Source: Flavobacterium salmonis
GTDB taxonomy: Bacteria; Bacteroidota; Bacteroidia; Flavobacteriales; Flavobacteriaceae
Length of the DNA: 64,000 nt
Assembly: GCF_903819435.1 (NCBI RefSeq)
Contig: NZ_CAIJDP010000066.1
Coordinates: forward strand, 1-64,000
Direction of reading: 5' to 3'
This document shows positions 16,216 to 25,758 of the stretch, one piece after another. Position numbers and translations under genes: made by a program. Positions within the stretch are counted from its first letter, which is position 1; each line of letters starts with the position of its first letter. The notes below the pieces were generated by a model. The model saw nothing but the letters and a program-made list of their open reading frames with translations, searched no databases and was not told the DNA's origin.

Positions 16216-17901
16216 TTACCAGAACTTAACGTATAAAGCTACGATAACTAATAAAGTAATTACGATCAATACTGTAGTTTGTGGTTTTACAGAGAACATT
16301 CCAGGCTCTGTTTCGAAAGCTTTAGGGTTTACTTTTGGACCTGCAAAACTCATTGCTACCATTACAAGGGTTGTAAAGAAGAATGATAATCCCATACAGA
16401 TGTGGAACGGAATTTCGTAGATACCTTTAGCATTTTTATAAGCTGTGTACAATAAAGTTTCGTTTCCAAACAATGCAGGAGCATATTCATTAAATAAAAC
16501 AGATAATACAAATCCTAAAATTACACCTACAATAGCTGCCGCTCCTGTAGTTCTTTTCCAGAACATACCTAAAACGAACATTGCAAATACTCCAGGGCTA
16601 ATGAATCCGGTATATTTTTGGATGTACGTGAATCCACCAACACCACCAATTCCAAGAACGTCATTCCATGTAAATAAAACAGCCAAGAGCATCGCTGCGA
16701 AAACGGCATATCTACCAATGTTTACCTGATGTCTGTCGCTGGCATTTTTTTGAATGTATTTTTTGTGAACGTCTAACGTATAAATTGTAGAAATACTGTT
16801 TACTTTTCCTGCTAACGAAGCAACGATAGCTGCTGTTAAAGCGGCAACAGATAATCCTTTAAGACCTGTTGGCAAGAATGTCAACATGGCTGAGTAAGCT
16901 CCGTCTTTTCCACCAACCAATTGTGGTAAATCACCATTTTGGTACAAAACATAAGCTGCAATACCCGGTAACATTACGATAACAGGCATTAATAATTTTA
17001 AGAAACCTGCGAACAAAATACCTGTACGGGCAGTTTGCAAATCAGCACCCAATGCTCTTTGCGTGATGTACTGGTTACATCCCCAATAGTTAAGGTTGAT
17101 GATCCAGATACCTGCCAAATAGGACATCATTCCAGGGAAAGTCAGGTATTTGTCAATATCGTTTTGAGTAGAAGCAGCCGTTGGCTCAGGAATAATCATT
17201 TTGAAATGCTCAGGAGCTTTTTCCATCAATAAGTTGAAACCGGCAAGAGCGTCTTTTCCGAAACCAAAACTTTCTGCTACAACAGTCAAAGCAATATAAG
17301 AAGTAACCAAACCTCCAATAATTAAAACCGCTACCTGGATAACGTCTGTATAAGCTACCACTTTCATACCTCCCAAAGAGATAATTAAAGCAAAAACAGC
17401 CAAACCAATCATAATAGCATGCAGATATTCTCCACCTGCTAAACCGTTAATAGCAACGGCTCCTAAATATAAAATAGAAGTAAGGTTTACAAAAACATAT
17501 AAAAACAACCAGAAAACGGCCATAATTAAAGCAGTAGATTCATTGTAACGTGTTTTTAAGAATTGTGGCATTGTATAGATCTTATTTTTCAGGTATACCG
17601 GGATAAACCAAACGGCAACAATAATAAGAGCAATAGCGGCAATCCACTCATAAGCAGCAACTGCAATCCCCAGAAAGAAACCCTCACCACTCATTCCGAT
17701 AAATTGTTCTGCTGAAATGTTTGAAGCAATCAAAGAAGCTCCAATCGCCCACCATGTAAGAGTTCCTTCAGCAAGGAAGTAAGCCTTGGCATCGTGTTCG
17801 TTTTTTTCGCGTTTGCGATAGATGATGTATCCATAAATGGACACAACGAGAAAATAGATAATAAATACTGCATAATCTGCAAAAGCAAGTTTTGAGCTCA
17901 T
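16216..17901 (-). CDS. SSS-family Na+/sugar symporter, candidate L-arabinose importer
   Basis: The 561-residue inner-membrane protein has about 14 hydrophobic helices and clear sodium:solute symporter features. These include WWAIGASLIASNISAEQFIG near the first helices, an internal ASLAGKVNSISTIYTLD segment, and GIGGVGGFTYIQKYTGFISP. Its length and motifs fit the vSGLT-like sugar branch. The gal genes nearby would suggest galactose. However, a perfect copy of the inverted repeat shared with the arabinose genes lies at 18117-18135, upstream of this start, and no other sugar importer is present in the window. L-arabinose is therefore a good alternative substrate. The gene has its own terminator and is 273 bases from galE. 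Confidence 0.9.
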   Translation of the reverse strand: MSSKLAFADYAVFIIYFLVVSIYGYIIYRKREKNEHDAKAYFLAEGTLTWWAIGASLIASNISAEQFIGMSGEGFFLGIAVAAYEWIAAIALIIVAVWFIPVYLKNKIYTMPQFLKTRYNESTALIMAVFWLFLYVFVNLTSILYLGAVAINGLAGGEYLHAIMIGLAVFALIISLGGMKVVAYTDVIQVAVLIIGGLVTSYIALTVVAESFGFGKDALAGFNLLMEKAPEHFKMIIPEPTAASTQNDIDKYLTFPGMMSYLAGIWIINLNYWGCNQYITQRALGADLQTARTGILFAGFLKLLMPVIVMLPGIAAYVLYQNGDLPQLVGGKDGAYSAMLTFLPTGLKGLSVAALTAAIVASLAGKVNSISTIYTLDVHKKYIQKNASDRHQVNIGRYAVFAAMLLAVLFTWNDVLGIGGVGGFTYIQKYTGFISPGVFAMFVLGMFWKRTTGAAAIVGVILGFVLSVLFNEYAPALFGNETLLYTAYKNAKGIYEIPFHICMGLSFFFTTLVMVAMSFAGPKVNPKAFETEPGMFSVKPQTTVLIVITLLVIVALYVKFW

Positions 17902-18116
17902 TTGTTAGTAATATTTGAAATTAATATAAAGTGATTTTTGATAGTTTTAAAGTTTGTTTTTAATGTGAAATGTCAAAAATAGTTTATTATACTTACGAAA
18001 CTAATTAATTTATTCTTTTAATCCGAAAAAAATACGATATGTATTTTAATTTGGCGCTTTTTTTATAAAAATCGAAAATCAAAAGTAAAGTAAAAATAGT
18101 TACGGGCAACATAAAT

Positions 18117-18135
18117 AAATGTGTTTTTTACATTT
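18117..18135. promoter_or_regulatory. candidate AraR operator upstream of the SSS symporter
   Basis: AAATGT-GTTTTTT-ACATTT is a perfect inverted repeat; arms extend to ATAAATGT and ACATTTAT. Half-sites and the 7-base spacer are the same as in the boxes before transketolase, susC and araB. It lies in the 273-base gap between galE and the symporter, about 215 bases before the symporter start. Confidence 0.6.
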
Positions 18136-18174
18136 ATAACAAAAAGATATAATATCGATTTTTATTTAAACTTT

Positions 18175-19188
18175 TTATTGTCTGATTTTTTGTTCCCATT
18201 TCCAGGCGCTGGCAATGGCATCATCAAGGCTCAATTGTGTTTTCCAGCCCAGAACATTATTGGCTTTGTCGGTATTGGCATACGCCTCGGTAACATCGCC
18301 TTCTCTTCTGTCTACAATTTTATAAGGCAATTTTTGACCGCTTGCTTTTTCGAATGCATGGATTACCTCAAGTACAGAGCTGCCTTTTCCGGTTCCTAAA
18401 TTAAAAATCTCCAGTTTATCGGTATTCGTTTTGTTTACCAATCTTTGCATTGCAATTACGTGCGCCTTTGCCAGATCGACAACATGAATATAATCACGAA
18501 CACAGGTTCCGTCTACAGTTGGATAATCGTTTCCGTAAACTGATAATTCTTTTCGTAAACCAGCTCCGGTTTGGGTAATAAACGGAACTAAATTTTGCGG
18601 AACGCCAAGTGGTAGTTCACCAATTTCGTTTGATTCATGTGCACCAACCGGATTAAAATAGCGCAATAAAATTGCATTCAGATTACTTACTTTAGTGACA
18701 TCAGTAATAATTTCTTCGCCAATTTGTTTGGTGTTTCCGTATGGAGACATTGCCGGCTGGATTGCCGTAGATTCTGCAATTGGCATCTTTTCGGCCTGAC
18801 CGTAAACGGTACAGGAAGAACTGAAAATAAAGTTTGCTTCGGGTTTTTTGTTTAATTCCTGCAGAATGTAAACCAGAGAATTGATATTGTTTTCATAATA
18901 CAGCAATGGATTCTGAACACTTTCGCCAACAGCTTTTGAAGCTGCAAAATGAATAACGTCTGAAACATCATTATATTTTTTGAAGAAATCCTGAACGGCT
19001 GCTTTATCTCTTACATCAATTTGTTCAAAAAGTGGTTTTTTTCCTGTAATTCTTTCGATACCATCTAAAACTTCAATCGAAGAATTAGAAAGATTGTCTA
19101 TAACAATTACTTCGAAATTTTCGTTTTGTAATTCTACAACTGTATGAGAACCAATAAAACCTAATCCTCCTGTAACAACTATTTTCAT
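18175..19188 (-). CDS. galE: UDP-glucose 4-epimerase
   Basis: The 337-residue cytosolic enzyme interconverts UDP-galactose and UDP-glucose. It is an extended short-chain dehydrogenase with the NAD motif GGLGFIGSH at residues 7-15, the catalytic Ser in FSSSCTVYG, the YxxxK pair in SPYGNTK, and RYFNPVGAHESN, CVRDYIHVVDLA and EGDVTEAYA, all characteristic of GalE. Length is normal for the family. Only one base separates it from galT upstream, so it is the last gene of the galM-galK-galT-galE operon. It closes the Leloir cycle by regenerating UDP-glucose for GalT. Confidence 0.95.
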   Translation of the reverse strand: MKIVVTGGLGFIGSHTVVELQNENFEVIVIDNLSNSSIEVLDGIERITGKKPLFEQIDVRDKAAVQDFFKKYNDVSDVIHFAASKAVGESVQNPLLYYENNINSLVYILQELNKKPEANFIFSSSCTVYGQAEKMPIAESTAIQPAMSPYGNTKQIGEEIITDVTKVSNLNAILLRYFNPVGAHESNEIGELPLGVPQNLVPFITQTGAGLRKELSVYGNDYPTVDGTCVRDYIHVVDLAKAHVIAMQRLVNKTNTDKLEIFNLGTGKGSSVLEVIHAFEKASGQKLPYKIVDRREGDVTEAYANTDKANNVLGWKTQLSLDDAIASAWKWEQKIRQ

Positions 19189-19189
19189 C

Positions 19190-20239
19190 TTATTTGTTTT
19201 TATAGTGTATATCTGATTGCTCTCTTAAAATGGCAGCACTTTTTTCAGGAGTGATATCTCGCTGAGATTCGCCTAACATTTCATATCCTACCATGAATTT
19301 TTTTACAGTTGCAGAACGCAATAATGGCGGATAAAAATGCATGTGAAATTGCCATTCTTCATGTTTTCCGCCGTCTGTAGGAGCCTGATGAATTCCTGAA
19401 GAATACGGGAATGAAGTGCTGAAAAGATTATCGTATTTTGTCGTAAGCTGTTTTAGGATAGTGGCATAAGCAGTAATTTCATCAGCTGTAAAATCAGTGA
19501 TTTTGGTAATATGTCTTTTGCTGATAATCATCGTTTCGTATGGCCAGATTGCCCAAAACGGAACTAATGCTGCAAAATGATCATTTTCGATCACGATGCG
19601 TTCCTCTTTTTTTAATTCAGCCTGAAGATAATCCTGTAACAGGTTGCTATTGTTTTTAGTAAAATAACTTTTTAAATTATTCTGTGTTTTTTCAACCTGT
19701 GTTGGCAAAGACGACTGAGCCCAGATTTGTCCGTGTGGGTGCGGGTTGCTGCATCCCATAACGCTTCCTTTATTTTCAAAGATCTGAACGTGGTTGATAT
19801 AGTCAATATTGCCTAAATCAGTATATTCTTTTTGCCACGTGCGGATAATATTTTCGATACCGGGAACTTCCATTTCAGGTAAAGTAAGGTCGTGTCTTGG
19901 TGAAAAACAAACTACTCTTGAAATTCCTCTTTCCGGCTGTGCTTTAAAAAAAGTTTGTCTGATGTCGTCTTCAAACATGATTTCGTCCTGCTTCATGGCT
20001 GCGAAATCATTTTCAAAAACAAACGAACTTTCATAATTTGGATTATTCACACCATTGGCGCGAATATTTCCGGGACATAAATAACAGGTTGGATCGTATT
20101 CCGGTAATTTTTCGGTAGAAATAGTTTCATTTTGACCCTGCCATGGTCTTTTTGCACGATGAGGTGAAACCAAAACCCATTCGTTTAGTAATGGATTGTA
20201 ACGTCTGTGCGGATCTTCGTTAATATCAAAATTTCTCAT
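19190..20239 (-). CDS. galT: galactose-1-phosphate uridylyltransferase
   Basis: The 349-residue cytosolic enzyme transfers UMP from UDP-glucose to galactose 1-phosphate. Visible features are the zinc-type CYLCPGN motif, the RRYNPL...WVLVSPHRAKRPW start region, and the active-site SNPHPHGQIWA (His-Pro-His with the nucleophilic His). The C-terminal HMHFYPPLLRSATVKKFMVGYEM is also typical. It belongs to the histidine-triad fold. It sits 2 bases after galK and 1 base before galE, so translation is likely coupled. Length is standard for class I GalT. Confidence 0.95.
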   Translation of the reverse strand: MRNFDINEDPHRRYNPLLNEWVLVSPHRAKRPWQGQNETISTEKLPEYDPTCYLCPGNIRANGVNNPNYESSFVFENDFAAMKQDEIMFEDDIRQTFFKAQPERGISRVVCFSPRHDLTLPEMEVPGIENIIRTWQKEYTDLGNIDYINHVQIFENKGSVMGCSNPHPHGQIWAQSSLPTQVEKTQNNLKSYFTKNNSNLLQDYLQAELKKEERIVIENDHFAALVPFWAIWPYETMIISKRHITKITDFTADEITAYATILKQLTTKYDNLFSTSFPYSSGIHQAPTDGGKHEEWQFHMHFYPPLLRSATVKKFMVGYEMLGESQRDITPEKSAAILREQSDIHYKNK

Positions 20240-20241
20240 TC

Positions 20242-21411
20242 TTAATTTGTGGTATAAAGTGATGTTCCGTTTGAGACCTTCACATCATAAATTTTTAAAT
20301 CAATTCCAAATGTATCAAAATAAAGGCTTGTAAAAGCTTCTTTGACTCTGTTTTCATGTCCTTTTTTGATTAAAGTAATTGCACAGCCTCCAAAACCGCC
20401 TCCCATTAATCGGGAACCAACAACTGCGTCTTCTTTTTTGGCCTGTTCTACAATAAAATCCAGTTCGGCACAACTTACTTCATAATCCTTTGATAATCCG
20501 TCATGGGTATCAAAAAGCAATTGGCCTAAAAGCTCAATATTTCCGTTATCCAAAGCCTCGCAAGCCTCACTAACACGCAAAATTTCTTTAACTACAAAAT
20601 GGACTCTTTTAAAAACCACTTCAGACATTTTATCCTTAAGGCTTAAAACCTGATCTTCAGTACAATCCCTAAACGTTTTGATTTCGGGAAAATGGTTTTT
20701 GATGATTGAAAGTCCTTCTTCACACTCCAGTCTTCTGTTGTTGTATTCAGATGTAAAAAGAGAGTGTTTTACATTACTGTCAAATAAAACCAGTGAATAA
20801 TCTTTGAAATCAGCATTGTGATATTCAAATTCCAGCGTGTTGCAGTCTAATTTGATTACCTTATTTTCAAGTCCGTGAACGCTTGAAAACTGGTCCATAA
20901 TACCACAATTAATACCTACCCAGTGCTCTGCTTTTTGTCCTAATAAGGCAATATCTACTTTCTCAATTTTTAAACCGAAAAGTTCTTTGATTCCGAAAAT
21001 CATTCCGCATTCTAAAGCTGCAGATGACGATAATCCTGAACCAACCGGAATATTACTGCTGAAGACGCAGTTAAAACCTTCGAAAGAAAAACCATTATCC
21101 TGCAGTTGTTTGATAACGCCAAGGATATAATTGGTCCAGACAACATCACTTAATTCAATTTTTTGAGTTAGATCAACTTCAAATTCTTCATTTAAATCGA
21201 TAGCGATAATTTTGGATGTTTTAGAATTGCTTTTTTCAAAAGCAAAACAGATAATTTTATCAATTGCTGCTGGTAAAACATAACCGTCATTATAATCGAT
21301 ATGTTCGCCGATAATATTGATTCTTCCCGGAGAAAGTACAATTTTTTGAGGGGCTGACCCGAATGATTTCTCAAAAAAAGCATTGGTATTCTGTATTAAA
21401 ATCTCGTTCAT
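20242..21411 (-). CDS. galK: galactokinase
   Basis: The 389-residue GHMP kinase phosphorylates alpha-D-galactose at C1. Three family motifs are clear. They are the galactokinase signature GRINIIGEHIDYNDGYVLP at about residues 29-47, the phosphate loop PVGSGLSSSAALECG, and the C-terminal GSRLMGGGFGGCAITL. The catalytic Asp lies in NCGIMDQFSSVHG. It follows galM by 36 bases and is followed by galT with 2 bases between. Length and motif order are those of bacterial GalK. Confidence 0.95.
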   Translation of the reverse strand: MNEILIQNTNAFFEKSFGSAPQKIVLSPGRINIIGEHIDYNDGYVLPAAIDKIICFAFEKSNSKTSKIIAIDLNEEFEVDLTQKIELSDVVWTNYILGVIKQLQDNGFSFEGFNCVFSSNIPVGSGLSSSAALECGMIFGIKELFGLKIEKVDIALLGQKAEHWVGINCGIMDQFSSVHGLENKVIKLDCNTLEFEYHNADFKDYSLVLFDSNVKHSLFTSEYNNRRLECEEGLSIIKNHFPEIKTFRDCTEDQVLSLKDKMSEVVFKRVHFVVKEILRVSEACEALDNGNIELLGQLLFDTHDGLSKDYEVSCAELDFIVEQAKKEDAVVGSRLMGGGFGGCAITLIKKGHENRVKEAFTSLYFDTFGIDLKIYDVKVSNGTSLYTTN

Positions 21412-21447
21412 TATTTTTAATTTTCTGAGTTGTTTTTGGTATAATTT

Positions 21448-22494
21448 CTACTTTATATTTTCAAATTTATAAATAGTTGTTTGCTGGTATTCGTCTCCCT
21501 TTTTTAAAACTGAATTAGGGAAATGATTGTGATTTGGAGCATCAGGGAAATTTTGGGTTTCAAAACAAATTCCGCTGACCGGAGTGTAATTTACGTTTTC
21601 TTTTCCTTTCAAAATATCAAAACAGTTTCCGCCTACATAAATATGAACGCTGGGCTGATCCGTATAAACGCTCATCTTTAAATTATTTTTTGGACTTAAT
21701 AACTGAGCAGCAATTGCTACATCTGAATTAATAACAAACGAATTATCAATAGAAGCCGGACAGTTTTTTGCAGTTCTGAAATCGAAATCATGACCTTCAA
21801 GAGCAATGAATTTTCCGGTTGGAATACTCTCCTCATTTGTTTCCAGCATTTTATCTGCGTCAATAAACATTTCCTGATCCAGTACATCCGAATCATGTCC
21901 ATTCAGATTAAAATAACTGTGATGGGTAAGATTTATAATGGTGTCTTCTGAAGAACTTGCTTTATATTCAAGTTGTAACTCATTTTCTTCCGTTAAAGTA
22001 TAGGTTAAAAAAACCTGTAATTCTCCGGGATAATTTTCTTCTAAATTTTCGCTGATCAGATGAAAAGTAATCGACTGGTCTGTTAAATTCCTAACATCCC
22101 ATATTTTTTGACCAAAACCGGTATTTCCTCCATGTAGAGCGTTTCCGTTATTGTTTCCCGCCAGTTCAAATGTTTTATTGTTTAAAGTAAAACATCCTTT
22201 ATTTATACGCCCTGCATAACGTCCCACTGTTGTGCCAAAATAGGGCGCACTCGGTAAATTATACGATTCGATATAAGAATTAGCATTATCAAAACCCAAA
22301 ACTACATCTGTCAGTTTTCCATCTAATGTAGGGACTTTTAGTGAAGTTACAGTTGCACCATAGTTGGTAAGCTGTACTTTCATTCCGTTTTTATTGGTCA
22401 GTTCAAAACAATGAATTTCTTCGTTATCGGAAGATAAACCAAATAATTTGCAATTAGAGTGATTATGGAAATGCGATATATGTTTTAATTTCAT
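21448..22494 (-). CDS. galM: aldose 1-epimerase (galactose mutarotase), cytosolic
   Basis: The 348-residue product lacks a signal peptide, so it works in the cytosol, converting beta-D-galactose to the alpha form used by GalK. The GalM fold is shown by NYGATVTSLKVPTLDG, YFGTTVGRYAGRINKG, NALHGGNTGFGQKIW, the catalytic His in NLTHHSYFNLNG and the catalytic Glu in ICFETQNFPDAPNH. It is the first gene of the gal operon and is divergent from the GntR regulator, 102 bases apart. A second mutarotase, a lipoprotein, lies in the arabinose cluster at 50085. Confidence 0.95.
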   Translation of the reverse strand: MKLKHISHFHNHSNCKLFGLSSDNEEIHCFELTNKNGMKVQLTNYGATVTSLKVPTLDGKLTDVVLGFDNANSYIESYNLPSAPYFGTTVGRYAGRINKGCFTLNNKTFELAGNNNGNALHGGNTGFGQKIWDVRNLTDQSITFHLISENLEENYPGELQVFLTYTLTEENELQLEYKASSSEDTIINLTHHSYFNLNGHDSDVLDQEMFIDADKMLETNEESIPTGKFIALEGHDFDFRTAKNCPASIDNSFVINSDVAIAAQLLSPKNNLKMSVYTDQPSVHIYVGGNCFDILKGKENVNYTPVSGICFETQNFPDAPNHNHFPNSVLKKGDEYQQTTIYKFENIK

Positions 22495-22549
22495 GTTATT
22501 TTTATCAAAAGTGAAAATTCAAAATTATATTTATTTTAGCTTCTTGTAT

Positions 22550-22565
22550 ACCAGTACCTACCAGT
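22550..22565. promoter_or_regulatory. candidate operator between galM and the GntR regulator
   Basis: Two direct copies of ACCAGT lie 10 bases apart (ACCAGT-ACCT-ACCAGT), one helical turn, in the 102-base divergent promoter region. It is the only such repeat seen outside genes here. A role as the GntR site is inferred from position. Confidence 0.4.
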
Positions 22566-22596
22566 TTTTTGTATTATTGCAAAAAAAATATTTTTC

Positions 22597-23595
22597 ATGA
22601 GTATAATTTCGATTCAAAATAATCTGGGTTTACCAAAATATAAACAGATAATTCTTTCAGTTGAAAAAGCAATTGATGAAGAGAAGCTAAAAAAAGGGGA
22701 CAGGCTTCCTTCTGTCAACAAGGTCTGCCTAGCTTTTTCTTTATCGCGGGATACCGTGCTGCAGGCATATGATGAACTCAAAAAAAGAGGGATAATTTAT
22801 GCAATTCCAGGCAAAGGCTATTACGTTAAAAGTGTTGAAACCAGTATCAAACAGAGGGTTTTTCTACTTTTTGACGAGCTTAATATATTCAAAGAAGACA
22901 TCTATAATTCGTTTTTAAAAAATATTGGAAACAACGTTCAGGTCGATATTTTTTTCCATCATTTCAATGTTCCGGTCTTCAAAAAATTAATAAATGACGG
23001 AAACGGCAATTATACCAGATATATCATTATGCCCACCAATCTGACAGGGATAGTTGAGACCATAAAAACCCTACCAGTAAACGAAGTGATTATCCTGGAT
23101 CAGACCAATCCGGATTTAAAATCGTATCCTGCCATTTATCAAAATCATCAAAAAGATATTTTTGAAGGACTTTTAAAAGGAAAATTACGACTGGGCAAAT
23201 ACAAAAAACTGATTTTAATTTTCCCTGGTTTCCGTGAGCCATTAGGAATGAAAACCGGATTTGAAAATTTTTGTACAGAACATCATTTTGATTACGAAAT
23301 TATTACCCAGTTTACCGATCATGAAATCGCAATAGGAGATTTATATGTGATTCCAAATGATCGTGACCTGGTTGGGGTAATTGAAAATGCACGGAATCAT
23401 AACCTTAAATTAGGAACTGATTTTGGAATTATTTCGTATAATGAAACTTCTTTGAAAAAAGTCGTTGCAAACGGAATTACCACCATTTCTACCCATTTTG
23501 AGGCCATGGGAAAAATACTGGCAGATATGGTTCTTAAAGGAAAAAACGAACAAATAGAAAACAAGTCTTCCCTAATTATGCGAAATTCACTTTAA
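22597..23595 (+). CDS. GntR-family regulator with sugar-binding-like domain, probable gal regulator
   Basis: The 332-residue protein has an N-terminal winged helix of the GntR type at about 10-75 (PKYKQIILSVEKAIDEEKLK, GDRLPSVNKVCLAFSLSRDT, VLQAYDELKKRGII, GKGYYV). It is followed by a roughly 240-residue domain resembling periplasmic-binding-protein/LacI sensor domains (FDELNIFKEDIYNSFLKNIG, DFGIISYNETSLKKVVANGI, TTISTHFEAMGK). This architecture is common among Bacteroidetes sugar regulators. Divergent position next to galM implies control of galMKTE by a galactose-related ligand, perhaps through the ACCAGT repeat. Ligand and sign of control are unknown. Confidence 0.8.
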   Translation: MSIISIQNNLGLPKYKQIILSVEKAIDEEKLKKGDRLPSVNKVCLAFSLSRDTVLQAYDELKKRGIIYAIPGKGYYVKSVETSIKQRVFLLFDELNIFKEDIYNSFLKNIGNNVQVDIFFHHFNVPVFKKLINDGNGNYTRYIIMPTNLTGIVETIKTLPVNEVIILDQTNPDLKSYPAIYQNHQKDIFEGLLKGKLRLGKYKKLILIFPGFREPLGMKTGFENFCTEHHFDYEIITQFTDHEIAIGDLYVIPNDRDLVGVIENARNHNLKLGTDFGIISYNETSLKKVVANGITTISTHFEAMGKILADMVLKGKNEQIENKSSLIMRNSL

Positions 23596-23777
23596 GTTTT
23601 CAATCGATTTTGGATATATAGAATTTTTTAAATTATTGTACTCAATAATAGCTAGGAAAAAGACTAAAAATTAATATTTTTTATTGAATACAGACCCTAA
23701 ACAAGACTTTAGTTAAGTTCAGAAAATAATCAAATTTTGTTTTTTACTATGATTGCTTTAGTTTTGGAAAAAAAACA

Positions 23778-24920
23778 ATGAAAGTATTTGATGTAGCCAT
23801 AATTGGAAGTGGTCCGGCCGGTGCTTCTGCTGCTTTTGAATTATCGAAAAGCGGAATTACGACTGTCATAATTGAGAAAGAAACGCTGCCAAGATATAAA
23901 ACATGCGGTGGCGGTTTAGTTCACAGAGGAAGAAACAATATTCCTTTTGATATTTCATCTGTCATTGAAAAAGAATTCCATGAAGTCGATACTTATTTTT
24001 CAAATACAAACATCAAGCTTACAACAAAAAGAGACAGACCCATAATTAGCATGATTATGCGTGATGCTTTTGATAATCTGATAGTCGAAAAATCAAAAGA
24101 AAATGGTGTTACTCTTTTACAAAACCATAAAGTTACAGCTATTACTTTCGGTGAAATTCAAACCATTCATACTTCTGAAGGTGATGTACAGGCAAAATTT
24201 ATTATTGCCGGAGATGGTGCATTAAGCCCGATAGCCAAAATGGCAGGATGGGAAGAAACCCGGACGGTTATCCCGGCTTTAGAATATGAGATTGAAGTTC
24301 CTTTGGCTGATTTTGAAAGATTATCAAAAAACGTCCGCTTTGACATAGATGCTATCCCGTATGGTTATGGATGGTGTTTTCCAAAAAAAAATCATTTATC
24401 TGTAGGGGTTTGTATTTTGACAAAAGCGAACCAGAAGATTGATTTGAAAAAATATTATGCAGACTATTTAAAAACATTAGGAATTACAGAAATTGTGAAA
24501 GAAGACGCCCACGGATTTGTCATTCCGGTTTCTCCACGAACAGATACTTTTGTTCGTAAAAATGTTTTTTTAATTGGCGACTCAGCAGGATTTGCAGACC
24601 CTGTACTTGCCGAAGGAATTTCAAACGCCATATTAAGCGGAGTTTTAGCAGCACAATCCATTATAGAAGGTAAACTTGATCCTGTAAAGTCATCAGAACT
24701 GTATCACGAAAAATTAAAAAATGGTATTTTACCCGAAATAAAAGCCGGAGTCACTTTGGCCAAAATTTTCTATGGCAAAAAAAGATTGCGCAATTTCGTT
24801 GCCAAAAATTATGGTGCTGTTCTATCCAATGCCATGACCGATATTTTTATGGGAGCCAGAACCTACCCTAAAGATTATAAAAAGACTATTCGGGAAAAAA
24901 TTAAAGGGGCTATTTTTTAA
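23778..24920 (+). CDS. geranylgeranyl-reductase-family FAD oxidoreductase
   Basis: The 380-residue flavoprotein has an FAD-binding Rossmann start (VAIIGSGPAGASAAFELSK, residues 6-24), the PRYKTCGGGLV motif characteristic of the geranylgeranyl reductase family, a central GDGALSPIAK and the second FAD motif NVFLIGDSAGFADPVLAEGI. Members reduce or hydroxylate isoprenoid and related hydrophobic substrates. In Bacteroidetes the true substrate is usually unknown. It stands alone, with 180 bases of AT-rich sequence before it and a convergent small gene after it, so context does not narrow the role. Confidence 0.85.
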   Translation: MKVFDVAIIGSGPAGASAAFELSKSGITTVIIEKETLPRYKTCGGGLVHRGRNNIPFDISSVIEKEFHEVDTYFSNTNIKLTTKRDRPIISMIMRDAFDNLIVEKSKENGVTLLQNHKVTAITFGEIQTIHTSEGDVQAKFIIAGDGALSPIAKMAGWEETRTVIPALEYEIEVPLADFERLSKNVRFDIDAIPYGYGWCFPKKNHLSVGVCILTKANQKIDLKKYYADYLKTLGITEIVKEDAHGFVIPVSPRTDTFVRKNVFLIGDSAGFADPVLAEGISNAILSGVLAAQSIIEGKLDPVKSSELYHEKLKNGILPEIKAGVTLAKIFYGKKRLRNFVAKNYGAVLSNAMTDIFMGARTYPKDYKKTIREKIKGAIF

Positions 24921-24931
24921 TTTAATATTTT

Positions 24932-25372
24932 TTATTTTTTCTCCAAAGTCATATGATTATATGTGGCTCCTGGAAATTCCATTCCAATAATCAATTTAAT
25001 CGCATCATTGTATAATATTTTTATGGAATAAACATCGACATAATCGCTATCTTCTTTATCAACAATCTTTAAGACAGCAAGTTGCTTGTCGTTCGTGGTA
25101 GAAACAAAAATATTTTGGTAATTATTCGTCAATATTATTTCGTAATTATAATTTCCTTTCAAAATATTATTGTCAATGATTTCTAAAGTATTATTGGTTT
25201 TAAAATTATATAATATTTGTGATTTGCTATAATCTCCCGATTCAGCGTCGAAATTTAATTGAATCCATTCACCCAAAATCTTATTTGAGTATTCATTTTT
25301 ATTAATTTCTTGTGCTGATATGTATGAAGAAAAGAAAAACACAATACATAATTTTATAAATATATTTTTCAT
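24932..25372 (-). CDS. small secreted lipocalin-like protein
   Basis: Starting at ATG 25372 gives 146 residues with a Sec signal (MKNIFIKLCIVFFFSSYISAQ, cleavage after SAQ). The frame from 25429 would put 19 extra residues before it. The mature part reads LGEWIQLNF..., LYNFKTNNTLEII, GNYNYEIIL..., YSIKILYNDAIKLII and ends MTLEKK. This is the G-x-W start and alternating strands of small lipocalin-like beta-barrels common in flavobacteria. Ligand unknown. It is convergent with the flavoprotein gene, 11 bases from its stop. Confidence 0.65.
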   Translation of the reverse strand: MKNIFIKLCIVFFFSSYISAQEINKNEYSNKILGEWIQLNFDAESGDYSKSQILYNFKTNNTLEIIDNNILKGNYNYEIILTNNYQNIFVSTTNDKQLAVLKIVDKEDSDYVDVYSIKILYNDAIKLIIGMEFPGATYNHMTLEKK

Positions 25373-25622
25373 TTTTGTTAGTTGTACTTTATTAAATTGC
25401 TCACACAAATTAAGATTGATAAAAGTCAAATGTAATGTTTTTCAAGATATAGATTATATTCAGCAAGTTTCATTAAATCAAATACTGACGTAAAGTATTT
25501 AAATTATTTTTTTGTTTAAAAGACAGCTTATTTCTTCAGTACTTAATAAATCCTCAAAAATTTAGTAAAAAAAATAAACAAAATATTTTTTGTTTTTGTG
25601 AAATTATTTTACATACATTTGT

Positions 25623-25641
25623 AAATGTAAATTTCACACTT
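25623..25641. promoter_or_regulatory. candidate AraR operator upstream of transketolase
   Basis: AAATGT-AAATTTC-ACACTT has the 6-7-6 inverted-repeat form shared with the susC, araB and symporter sites, and is followed by AT as in those sites. It lies 118 bases before the transketolase start. The rest of the 25430-25758 gap is AT-rich with no gene seen. Confidence 0.6.
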
Positions 25642-25758
25642 ATTATTTGATTTGTTTCTGCCCAATTATTTTTGAAATTATTTTGATTTCAAATCCGGTA
25701 TTTGCAAGTCGAAAACTCTATTGAAAAAACCACAAAAACTTTACAAAAATAACCAAGA

